Shown piece after piece: positions 1 through 7,490 of a stretch of DNA of 64,000 nucleotides; position 1 is the first letter of the stretch, and each line of letters begins with the position of its first letter. The DNA is taken from assembly GCF_001678905.1 (NCBI RefSeq), contig NZ_CP012117.1, forward strand, positions 2,046,001 to 2,110,000. The letters run 5' to 3'. A model generated the notes under the pieces. The model was not told the DNA's origin, ran no database searches, and was given only the letters and a program-made list of their open reading frames with translations. Made by a program: the position numbers and the translations under genes. This DNA comes from Dermabacter vaginalis. Its GTDB lineage: Bacteria; Actinomycetota; Actinomycetes; Actinomycetales; Dermabacteraceae.

Positions 1-334
1 GCGCGTAGTAGCCGAGGGCCGTAACCGTGGCGCGCGAGCGCACGAGCATCACGATTTCAAGCATGAAGGTCGACATGGTCGAAAGCGCGCCGCAAAACCC
101 TGCTCCGAACAGCGCCGCGAAGCTCGCCGCAACGAGGTCGGTCGTGCCGCCGAGTCGACGCAGCACGATTGCAAGAAAGAACGAGGCAATCACGTTCGCC
201 ACAAACGTCGGCCATGGAATGGGCGAGGCGGGCTTATCGGGGCTCGTTGAGGGCTTCAGGGCGGGCACGAATGTGAGCCCGTATCGGGCTGCGGCACCGA
301 AAGCGGCTCCGAGGGCAACGATGAGGGCGATCAA
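1..334 (-). CDS. crcB: Fluoride channel CrcB/Fluc, second of a tandem pair (3' end cut by window)
   Basis: Small integral membrane channel that exports fluoride; Fluc proteins work as dual-topology dimers. The reading frame starts at a TTG whose bases overlap the stop of the preceding crcB (TTGA, 4-nt overlap) and stays open to the window edge, giving about 111 residues. It shows a hydrophobic start (LIVALGAAFGAAARYGL) and the family signature as GAGFCGALSTMSTF. A hydrophilic insertion rich in Pro, Ser and Lys follows the first membrane segment. The overlap with the first crcB argues for a co-translated heterodimer, as known for many Gram-positive crcB pairs. The C-terminus lies outside the window. 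Confidence 0.88.
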   Translation of the reverse strand, partial: MIALIVALGAAFGAAARYGLTFVPALKPSTSPDKPASPIPWPTFVANVIASFFLAIVLRRLGGTTDLVAASFAALFGAGFCGALSTMSTFMLEIVMLVRSRATVTALGYYA

Positions 335-915
335 GGCGCTTCCTCCCCTTCCGCGGCGTGTTCGCGCGTGCTCATCACGCCCACGCGGTTACCCGCAACG
401 AGGCCCACCATGACCGCGAGGACGCATACGAGGACGCTCGCGGTCACGTATTTAAGGGCTTCGAGCGGGAAGCCCGCGCCAATGATCGCGGCAATCTCGC
501 TCGTGAATGTGCTCATCGTCGTGAAACCGCCACAAAATCCGGTGCCGAGCACAAGCTTGCACTGCGCATACTTCGGTGGTCGCTCGTCCCAATATCCCGT
601 GAGCACGCCGAGGATCAAGCATCCAAGAAAGTTGGCAGCGAGTGTGCCCCACGGGAGATCGACGAGCGTCAGGGTCGTGGTGGCAGGGAGGATGACCGAA
701 AGGGCATAGCGCACAACCGCACCGGCGGCGCCGCCGAGTGCCACCCACGGGGCGCCTTTACGGAAGGGCAGCGGCTTGGGCTCAATACGCACCGCGGCCG
801 TGTCCGTGCTCGTGACGGCCGCGAATTCGGCCGTGCGCATGAGCGGGTCCTCACGGCGAAGGCTCCCGCGCTCTCCCTGGTCGTCCATCACCGCTCTAGC
901 GTACGTCAGCCCCAC
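331..915 (-). CDS. crcB: Fluoride channel CrcB/Fluc, first of a tandem pair
   Basis: Fluoride exporter subunit of 194 residues from a GTG at 915; an ATG at 888 is an equally possible start and would avoid the 10-nt overlap with the E2 gene. After a roughly 50-residue hydrophilic N-terminus come four hydrophobic segments. The Fluc signature is GTGFCGGFTTMSTFTSE, with Met where Phe is common (TTFSTF). The gene follows the 2-oxoacid dehydrogenase E2 gene without a gap, so it is probably read from the same mRNA, although the functional link is unclear. I see no fluoride riboswitch upstream. Its stop overlaps the start of a second crcB. Confidence 0.9.
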   Translation of the reverse strand: MGLTYARAVMDDQGERGSLRREDPLMRTAEFAAVTSTDTAAVRIEPKPLPFRKGAPWVALGGAAGAVVRYALSVILPATTTLTLVDLPWGTLAANFLGCLILGVLTGYWDERPPKYAQCKLVLGTGFCGGFTTMSTFTSEIAAIIGAGFPLEALKYVTASVLVCVLAVMVGLVAGNRVGVMSTREHAAEGEEAP

Positions 916-2291
916 ACGAGTCCGAGACTCGGGTTCTCGAGAACAGCCGAAACGTCACGAAGCAGCTCCGAGCCGAGCGCGCCGTCGATGAGGCGGTGAT
1001 CGAAACTCAGCGCGAGTGAGCACACCTTGCGAGAGACGATCTCGCCGTCCACAACCCACGGCTTGTTCTTAATCGCGCCGAAGCCGAGGATGACTGACTC
1101 GCCGGGATTGAGGATCGGGGTGCCCGAATCGATGCCGAACACACCGAAGTTCGTGATCGTGATCGTGCCGTTGCGGGTTGCGGAGAGCGGCGTCTGGCCC
1201 GCACGCGCCGTTTGCGCAAGGTCGTTGATGCTCACGGCAAGCTCGCGCAGCGTGAGAAGGTGCGCATCCTTGATATTTGGCACGATGAGGCCGCGCGGGG
1301 TAGCCGCGGCGATGCCGAGGTTTACGAAGTGCTTGTAGACGATCTCCTGGCTTTCCTCGTCCCACGAGGCGTTGACCTCGGGATTGCGGCGAATCGCGAC
1401 GAGGAGCGCCTTCGCGAGCACGACGAGCGGGGAGATTTTGACGTCCTTCCACTCGCGGCTTTTCTTGAGCGTGTCGAGCAGTTCAAGGGTTGCGGTCATA
1501 TCGACCTCGTTGAACACCGTGACGTGCGGCGCTGTAAACGCCGAGCTCACCATTGCTTCGGCGGTGCGTTTACGCACGCTGCGGATCGGTACGCGCGTCG
1601 TCTGCTCGTCGCTCGTCACCCCCGGGAACGGTTGGCTCTTCGGGGTTTTCATGTGCCCGGCAAGGTTCTCCGGCGCCTGCTTTTCTTCGCTCGGGAAGAA
1701 GCTTCCGGTCTGATCGGGGTTCTGCGCGGGGTGCTGTTCGAGCGAGCGCTGCGACGCGGCAATGACATCTTGACGGGTCACGACTCCCCCGCGTCCTGTC
1801 GCGAGCACCTCGTGAAGGGCCACGCCAAGGTCTTTCGCGAGCTTGCGCACGGGCGGCTTCGCGAGAATGCGGTCGATCGGGACCTGCGGTTCCGCACCGC
1901 TCTGCGCGATCGCGCGCTTTTTGCGACGCGGTGTGGGCGTCTCGCGCGCGCCGTAGCCCACCAGGGTTTTCGGTTCGGTCTCCTCGGGCTTTTCGGAAGC
2001 GTCGGCCTTTTCGGGAGCGTCGGGTTCCGACGCCTGCTCCGCCTCCGGCGAAGTCTCAATATCGAACATGGGCTCGCCCACGTTGAGCTCGTCGCCCTCC
2101 TTCACGTGGACTTTGGCGACGATGCCTGCGACGTGCGAGGGAAGCTCGACCGCACTCTTCGCCGTCTCAACGGTCACAACGGGGTCGTTGATTTCGACCC
2201 GATCGCCCTCCTTCACCTTGATCTCGATGATCTCTGCCTCGGTGAGGCCCTCGCCGGGATCGGTGAGGCAAATCTGGGTGATGCTACTCAT
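906..2291 (-). CDS. bkdC: Dihydrolipoamide acyltransferase (E2) of a 2-oxoacid dehydrogenase, probably branched-chain
   Basis: E2 core subunit that moves the acyl group from lipoamide to CoA. Domains in order: one lipoyl domain (about 5-80) with the lipoylated lysine at K45 in VETAKSAVEL; an Ala/Glu/Pro-rich linker; a peripheral-subunit-binding domain (about 138-172, PPVRKLAKDLGV); and a C-terminal catalytic acyltransferase domain ending in SFDHRLIDG, with catalytic His near 432 and Asp near 436. Length (461 aa) is normal for a one-lipoyl E2. ATG start has GAAAGG about 9 nt upstream. It follows E1beta after 35 nt. No E3 (lpd) gene is present here, so a shared E3 elsewhere is implied. PDH versus BCKDH cannot be settled from sequence alone. 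Confidence 0.9.
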   Translation of the reverse strand: MSSITQICLTDPGEGLTEAEIIEIKVKEGDRVEINDPVVTVETAKSAVELPSHVAGIVAKVHVKEGDELNVGEPMFDIETSPEAEQASEPDAPEKADASEKPEETEPKTLVGYGARETPTPRRKKRAIAQSGAEPQVPIDRILAKPPVRKLAKDLGVALHEVLATGRGGVVTRQDVIAASQRSLEQHPAQNPDQTGSFFPSEEKQAPENLAGHMKTPKSQPFPGVTSDEQTTRVPIRSVRKRTAEAMVSSAFTAPHVTVFNEVDMTATLELLDTLKKSREWKDVKISPLVVLAKALLVAIRRNPEVNASWDEESQEIVYKHFVNLGIAAATPRGLIVPNIKDAHLLTLRELAVSINDLAQTARAGQTPLSATRNGTITITNFGVFGIDSGTPILNPGESVILGFGAIKNKPWVVDGEIVSRKVCSLALSFDHRLIDGALGSELLRDVSAVLENPSLGLVWG

Positions 2292-2326
2292 GAGGGAACC
2301 TTTCGGGTGAGTCGATGCTCGATAGA

Positions 2327-3310
2327 TCAGTGCTCGAGGGAGCGGTCAACGGCGTCAAGAACGCGTTCGAGGTCGGGCAGGTAGGCGTGCTCCATGCGCG
2401 CCGGCGGATACGGCGTGTGGTAGCCGCCCACGCGCATAACGGGGGCCTCCAGGCTATAGAAGCAGCGCTCCGTGAGGCGCGCCGCGATCTCGCCTCCGAG
2501 GCCGCCGAATACGGGAGCCTCGTGAACGATGACGAGCCGGCCCGTTTTCGTGACGGAGGCCTGGAGACAATCGAAATCGATCGGGTTGAGGCTGCGCAGG
2601 TCGATCACTTCGAGCGAGAGGCCGTCGTCCTCTGCGGCCTGGGCTGCCTCGAGAGCCACGGGGACCGTCGGACCCCATGAGACGAGCGTGAGATCCGCAC
2701 CCTCTCGCACGACGTTCGCCTGGTAGTGCTTGAGCGCGGGCCTGTTTTCGGTGTCCACTTCGCCCTTCACCCAGTAACGACGCTTCGGCTCGAGCATGAT
2801 GACGGGGTCATCCGATTCGATTGCCTGGCGCGTGAGCCAGTAGGCGTCGTTCGCATTGGAGGGCGTGAGAATCCGCAGACCAGCGGTGTGGGCGAAGAGC
2901 GCCTCGGGGCTTTCCGAGTGGTGCTCAACAGCACCGATACCACCGCCATAGGGGATGCGGATGACAACGGGCATCCGCACGCGCCCCTCGGTGCGGTAGT
3001 GGGTCTTCGCGAGTTGGGTCGTGATCTGGTTGTAGGCGGGGAACACGAAGCCGTCGAACTGAATCTCGCAAATCGGGCGGTAGCCGCGATAGGCAAGACC
3101 CACGGCCGAGCCCACAATGCCGGCCTCACCGAGTGGCGTATCGACGACGCGGAGATCACCGAATTCGTCGAGAAGCCCCTGCGTCACGCGGAACACGCCG
3201 CCGAGCCGGGCGATGTCCTCTCCCATGAGCATGACCTTTTCGTCCGCGCGCATCGCCTCGCGGATCCCCAGGTTGATCGCGCGGGCGATCGGGAGCTTTT
3301 CGATGCTCAC
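2327..3310 (-). CDS. bkdB: 2-oxoacid dehydrogenase E1 beta subunit
   Basis: Beta subunit of the thiamine-diphosphate-dependent decarboxylase (327 aa, normal length). The N-terminal half carries the family's MGEDIARLGGVFRVT and DTPLGEAGIVGSAVGLA motifs; the C-terminal transketolase-like domain includes SWGPTVPVALEAA and a VHEAPVFGGLGGE segment. Its ATG overlaps the stop of the E1alpha gene (ATGA), a sign of translational coupling and equal stoichiometry for the alpha2beta2 E1. Gene order alpha, beta, E2 is the typical bkdABC layout in Actinobacteria, and VHEAP is common in branched-chain enzymes. The substrate range is inferred. Confidence 0.9.
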   Translation of the reverse strand: MSIEKLPIARAINLGIREAMRADEKVMLMGEDIARLGGVFRVTQGLLDEFGDLRVVDTPLGEAGIVGSAVGLAYRGYRPICEIQFDGFVFPAYNQITTQLAKTHYRTEGRVRMPVVIRIPYGGGIGAVEHHSESPEALFAHTAGLRILTPSNANDAYWLTRQAIESDDPVIMLEPKRRYWVKGEVDTENRPALKHYQANVVREGADLTLVSWGPTVPVALEAAQAAEDDGLSLEVIDLRSLNPIDFDCLQASVTKTGRLVIVHEAPVFGGLGGEIAARLTERCFYSLEAPVMRVGGYHTPYPPARMEHAYLPDLERVLDAVDRSLEH

Positions 3311-4452
3311 TTGCCCTCGCCCTCCTCTTCAAACTGTTCGATGTAGCGAATGTACTCGGCGCGCTCCTCGGCCACGAGGGGGTGTTCGTCAACGTACACG
3401 TGATCGAAAATCTGGATCGGATCCGGATCCTCGAGAGCGTGAATGTGGTGGTGGAGGCTCATGGAAAGATCGTGGCCCTCCTCCTTGCAACGCTCCACAA
3501 AGGCAGCATCCAGCTGATCCTCGCGCTTGAGATACGCCTCAAAACGCTCGATCGGGTCGAGTGCCGCCCAGCGTTTCTCCTCGTCTTCGCCACGATAGAT
3601 GCGGGGCTCGTCGCTCGTCGTGTGCGCGTTCATGCGGTAGGTGAGTGCTTCGATGAAGCGCGGCCCCTGCCCCCCGCGCGCCGCATCGAGCGCAAGCCGG
3701 CTCACGGCGTAACTCGCGAGCACATCGTTGCCGTCAACGCGCACCGAGGGGATACCCCAGCCGCGGCTGCGCTGGGCGAGAGGGACGCGGGTCTGCACGC
3801 TCGTCGCGGTCGAGATCGCCCACTGATTGTTCTGCGAAAGAAACACGATCGGGGCCTCGAAACTCGCGGCCCACGTAAAGGCCTCGGAAACTTCTCCCTC
3901 AGAGCTCGCGCCGTCGCCAAAGAGCGCGAGGACGGCCGTGTCGACCTCCGCATCGCCCGTACCGCATGCGCCATCGCGCGTAATCCCCATCGCGTAGCCA
4001 ACTGCTTGGGGAGCCTGCGCACCGAGCACGATCATGTAGGGATGCGTCATGAGTTCGCGCGGGTCCCAGCCACAGTGGTTGATGCCGCGCCACACTTCAA
4101 GGAGCTTCCACGGCTCGATACCGCGCGCCCACGCGACGCCGTGCTCGCGGTAGGTCGGAACGAGATAGTCGTGGGCGCGGGCAGCGTGCCCCGCACCGAT
4201 CTGCGCGGCCTCCTGGCCAACGGCACTCGCCCAGAGCCCTAGTTGACCCTGCCGCTGCAAAGCGGTCGCCTCGTGGTCGGCGGCGCGCACGATCACCATG
4301 TCGCGGTAGAAACCACGCAGGTCGTCGAAGTCGAGGTGCGCGAGCGCGGCATCGAGTTCGTCATGCGGCGTGCGCGTGCCGTCGGGCGAAAGAAGCTGGA
4401 GCGTCGGCTCGCTAGAAGCGGGGGTGGGAATCGCGGTCTGGAAAACACTCAC
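3307..4452 (-). CDS. bkdA: 2-oxoacid dehydrogenase E1 alpha subunit
   Basis: Alpha subunit (381 aa) of the E1 decarboxylase that commits branched-chain 2-oxoacids (or pyruvate) to acyl-CoA formation. The ThDP-binding motif is visible as GDGASSEGEVSEAF followed by the NNQWAIS segment. Upstream are GLWASAVGQEAAQIG and VPTYREHG, typical of BCKDH/PDH alpha chains, and a TYRMNAHTTSDEP phosphorylation-loop-like stretch. First gene of the operon; start ATG at 4452. The short gap to hisC upstream (32 nt) leaves little room for an own promoter, so read-through from hisC or a promoter inside hisC is possible. Confidence 0.9.
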   Translation of the reverse strand: MSVFQTAIPTPASSEPTLQLLSPDGTRTPHDELDAALAHLDFDDLRGFYRDMVIVRAADHEATALQRQGQLGLWASAVGQEAAQIGAGHAARAHDYLVPTYREHGVAWARGIEPWKLLEVWRGINHCGWDPRELMTHPYMIVLGAQAPQAVGYAMGITRDGACGTGDAEVDTAVLALFGDGASSEGEVSEAFTWAASFEAPIVFLSQNNQWAISTATSVQTRVPLAQRSRGWGIPSVRVDGNDVLASYAVSRLALDAARGGQGPRFIEALTYRMNAHTTSDEPRIYRGEDEEKRWAALDPIERFEAYLKREDQLDAAFVERCKEEGHDLSMSLHHHIHALEDPDPIQIFDHVYVDEHPLVAEERAEYIRYIEQFEEEGEGK

Positions 4453-4484
4453 GAAACCCAGCCTAACCTACGGTGGCGTAGGTT

Positions 4485-5567
4485 TCAGCTTTTCTGCTCG
4501 TCCCACGCCTGCGCAATGGCGATCAGGCGCAAGTTTGCGGCTTCCTCCGCGATCGTGATCCGGCAACCGTCGGATCCATACCCCCGCACCACGAGACCCC
4601 GCTCGAGCGCGAAATGCACGAACTCCCCCGTGCGCTCGCCGAGCGGGAGGTACACGAAGTTGCCGTGCGACGGCACGAGTGTGCAGCCCAGGTCCAAGCC
4701 TTCGAGGGCGTGCTGCACCCGCGAGCGCTCCCGGCGAATCCACTCGACCCGCTCGGCAAGCTCGCTCCGGGCCGGCTCCTCGAGCGCCACGCACGCGGCG
4801 GTCTGAGCGAGGCTCGAGGCACCGAACGGAATCGCGACCTTGTCCAGCGCATCCGCGAGCCGCGGGTGGGCGATCGCATAACCGAGCCTGAGCCCCGCGA
4901 TGCCGTGCACCTTCGAGAAGGTACGCACGCGCACGAGATTCTCGAAATTCTCGAAGGCTCGCGCTGAATCCGCGCGCACGTCGGGATCGGCGAATTCAAC
5001 ATAGGCCTCGTCGAGCGCGACCGTCACGGTATCGGGAATGCGCTCGAGAAACGCCACGAGCTCGGGCGTGCTGAGCACCGTACCCGTGGGATTGTTCGGG
5101 GAACACAGGAAAATGAGACGAGTACGCTCCGTGACAGCCTCGGCGATCGCCTCGAGGTCGAGCTCATGAAGCTCCGTGAGGGGAACGGGGACGGCCGTCG
5201 CACCGTGGGACTGCACGAGAATCGGATACGCCTCGAAGCTCCGCCACGGAAAAATCACCTCGTCGCCCTGATCGGCGAGTGCGCGCACGAGGTCACCGAG
5301 AACGGCCGAGGCGCCCGTCGACACGTGAATCTGCGCGGGCTCGACCCCGTGCTCGGCCGCGAGGAGAGTACGAAGCCTCACCGCCGCCATGTCGGGATAG
5401 CGGTTAAGCCCCGCGAGTTCCCTCTCAAGCGCGGCACGAATCTCGGGAAGCGGCGCAAACGGCGACTCGTTCGAACTCACCTTGTACGCGTTCGCGGGCG
5501 CAGGCTTCCCCGGAACGTAGGAGGGGATCGACTCGAGCGCGCTTCGCACGTGAATGTTTTCGGCCAT
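4485..5567 (-). CDS. hisC: Histidinol-phosphate aminotransferase
   Basis: PLP enzyme of fold type I that makes L-histidinol phosphate from imidazole-acetol phosphate; some homologues also act on aromatic 2-oxoacids. I start it at the ATG at 5567 (MAENIHVRSALES, 360 aa), because the longer frame would run into purB's promoter and adds non-conserved sequence. Seen: SSNESPFAPLPEI and LNRYPD near the N-terminus, CSPNNPTGT, DEAYVEFAD, the Schiff-base lysine near residue 218 in TFSKVHGIAGLRLGYA, and the phosphate-binding GYGSDGCRIT near the end. Divergent from purB with about 55 nt between starts. It is isolated from other his genes, so an aromatic aminotransferase (PatA-type) role is a real alternative. 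Confidence 0.82.
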   Translation of the reverse strand: MAENIHVRSALESIPSYVPGKPAPANAYKVSSNESPFAPLPEIRAALERELAGLNRYPDMAAVRLRTLLAAEHGVEPAQIHVSTGASAVLGDLVRALADQGDEVIFPWRSFEAYPILVQSHGATAVPVPLTELHELDLEAIAEAVTERTRLIFLCSPNNPTGTVLSTPELVAFLERIPDTVTVALDEAYVEFADPDVRADSARAFENFENLVRVRTFSKVHGIAGLRLGYAIAHPRLADALDKVAIPFGASSLAQTAACVALEEPARSELAERVEWIRRERSRVQHALEGLDLGCTLVPSHGNFVYLPLGERTGEFVHFALERGLVVRGYGSDGCRITIAEEAANLRLIAIAQAWDEQKS

Positions 5568-5622
5568 GCAGGAATGGTACGTGCAGGGCGCACTCGCACG
5601 CAGTCCGTGCCAAAATGGCTGC

Positions 5623-7023
5623 ATGCGCCTCAGTGAAATTGACCCCGCTCTTCCGCTCACCCCGCTCGATGGCCGCTACCGCGCCCAGGTCGCTCCACTC
5701 GTGGATCACCTCAGCGAGGCCGCCCTCAACCGCACCCGCATAATCGTGGAGACCGAGTGGATGATCCACCTCCTCGACCAGGGCGCGATCCCCGGCTTGC
5801 GCTCTCTCACGGAGGAAGAACGCACCCTCCTGCGCCAGATCCCCGAGGATTTCGGCGCCGAGGGCATCGCCGAACACGCCGAGATCGAGCGCGAAACCGT
5901 GCACGACGTCAAGGCCGTCGAGTACTACATCAAACGCCGCCTCGCAGGCACGAGCCTCGAGCCCCTCGCCGAAATCGTGCACATCTACTGCACGAGCGAA
6001 GACATCAACAACCTCTCCTACGCCCTCATGATCAAGGGCGCCCTCGAAGACGTGTGGCTTCCGGCGCTGCGAGACCTCACCGCCGATATCGCGCAGCTTG
6101 CACGCGAATGTGCCGACATCCCCATGCTGAGCCGCACCCACGGCCAGGCGGCGACCCCCACGACCCTCGGCAAGGAACTCGCCGTGTTTGCCTATCGCCT
6201 CAAGCGCCAAATCGCCCGGCTCGAGGCCGACGAGATCCTCGGGAAGATCAACGGTGCGACCGGAACGTGGGCCGCCCACGCCGTCTCCGTGCCCGGCACC
6301 GACTGGCCCGCGATCGCGAAGAGCTTCGTGGAGCACCTCGGCCTCACGTGGAACCCGCTCACAACTCAAATCGAGAGCCACGATTGGCAAGCGGAAATTT
6401 ACTCGGACGTCGCGCGCGCGGGTCGCATCCTCCACAATCTCGCGACCGACATGTGGACCTACATCTCGCTCGGCTACTTCCGCCAGCGCTTGAGCGCCCA
6501 GGGCGGCACGGGAAGCTCCACCATGCCGCACAAGGTCAACCCCATTCGTTTCGAAAACGCCGAGGCGAACCTCGAGATCTCGGGCGCGCTCTTCGATGTT
6601 CTCGCGCAGACCCTCGTCACCTCGCGCCTCCAGCGCGACCTCACCGATTCGACAACGCAGCGCAATATCGCGCCCGCCTTCGGCCACTCGCTCCTCGCAA
6701 TCTCCAACCTCAAGCGAGGGCTCGCCGGCCTCGATACCGACGCCGAGCAGATGGCACGCGATCTCGACGCCAACTGGGAGGTCCTCGGAGAAGCCGTCCA
6801 ATCCGCCATGCGCACGCTCGGCATTCAGGGGGTCGAGGGGATGGATTCACCGTATGAACGCCTCAAGGAACTGACGCGCGGCAAGCGCGTGGATGGTCAC
6901 GCGATGCGAGAGTTCATCACGTCGCTCGGCCTTCCTGAAAAGGAGCGCGAGCGCCTCCTCGCCCTCACGCCCGCGACCTACGTCGGGCTCGCCTCCTCGC
7001 TTGTCGACTACCTCGAGGACTGA
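5623..7023 (+). CDS. purB: Adenylosuccinate lyase
   Basis: Cleaves SAICAR to AICAR and adenylosuccinate to AMP in purine synthesis; cytosolic homotetramer of the fumarase/aspartase superfamily. The ATG at 5623 gives MRLSEIDPALPLTPLDGRYR (466 aa), the normal start for this family. The superfamily signature GSSTMPHKVNP sits near residues 297-307, and the active-site region SRTHGQAATPTTLGKE is near 170. Length and motifs match the E. coli-type (long) PurB. The promoter must lie in the 55-nt space shared with hisC. A csoR-like gene follows after 7 nt and may be co-transcribed. Confidence 0.95.
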   Translation: MRLSEIDPALPLTPLDGRYRAQVAPLVDHLSEAALNRTRIIVETEWMIHLLDQGAIPGLRSLTEEERTLLRQIPEDFGAEGIAEHAEIERETVHDVKAVEYYIKRRLAGTSLEPLAEIVHIYCTSEDINNLSYALMIKGALEDVWLPALRDLTADIAQLARECADIPMLSRTHGQAATPTTLGKELAVFAYRLKRQIARLEADEILGKINGATGTWAAHAVSVPGTDWPAIAKSFVEHLGLTWNPLTTQIESHDWQAEIYSDVARAGRILHNLATDMWTYISLGYFRQRLSAQGGTGSSTMPHKVNPIRFENAEANLEISGALFDVLAQTLVTSRLQRDLTDSTTQRNIAPAFGHSLLAISNLKRGLAGLDTDAEQMARDLDANWEVLGEAVQSAMRTLGIQGVEGMDSPYERLKELTRGKRVDGHAMREFITSLGLPEKERERLLALTPATYVGLASSLVDYLED

Positions 7024-7030
7024 TCTGCCC

Positions 7031-7342
7031 ATGAACGACTGCTGCTCGGCCCCGCACGAGACCGCACCCGGCTACCACGCCGACAAAACCGCCTACGTGC
7101 GGCGCTTGAAGCGCATCGAGGGCCAGGTGCGCGGGCTCCAGCGCATGCTCGAGGACGACACGTACTGCATCGACGTGCTCACCCAGGTCAGCGCCGTCAA
7201 ACGCGCCCTCGAAGCGGTCTCGCTCGGCCTCGTCGAGGATCACGTGCGCCACTGCGTGCGGGATGCGGCCACCGACGGCTCCCCCGCCGTGATTGATGAG
7301 AAGCTCACCGAGGTGCTCACCGCCGTCAAACGCCTGATGTGA
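7031..7342 (+). CDS. csoR: CsoR-family copper-sensing repressor
   Basis: Small (103 aa) all-helical metal-sensing repressor; binds DNA when apo and leaves it on Cu(I) binding. The core reads YVRRLKRIEGQVRGLQRML and carries the W-X-Y ligands as Cys, His, Cys with spacings of 25 and 4 residues (TYCID ... DHVRHC), the same spacing as C36-H61-C65 of M. tuberculosis CsoR. That favours Cu(I) over Ni/Co (RcnR) or persulfide sensing (CstR lacks the His). An extra N-terminal DCCSAPHE adds two Cys and a His. No copper ATPase gene is nearby, so its target operon is probably elsewhere. Confidence 0.85.
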   Translation: MNDCCSAPHETAPGYHADKTAYVRRLKRIEGQVRGLQRMLEDDTYCIDVLTQVSAVKRALEAVSLGLVEDHVRHCVRDAATDGSPAVIDEKLTEVLTAVKRLM

Positions 7343-7490
7343 GAGTCTCGAGCGGCGCTTAGCATCCGTCGGACCCATAATTCCGGCCGACCGGATTCCG
7401 TGCCCGCCAAAACCCTCGCGCGCTGAGCCGGCGAGGCGCACAATGGTGCCACCCCACCCGCCACAATGATGTGTTTGAGGACGGTCCGCC

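Noticed and set aside
1212-2384. Long plus-strand open frame opposite the E2 gene (Arg/His-rich)
   Set aside because: Antisense to a clear lipoyl/acyltransferase gene. It arises from high-GC codon bias and matches no protein pattern.
5425-6801. Long minus-strand open frame opposite purB
   Set aside because: purB on the plus strand has full motifs; the antisense product is Gly/Glu/Val/Arg-biased with no domain.
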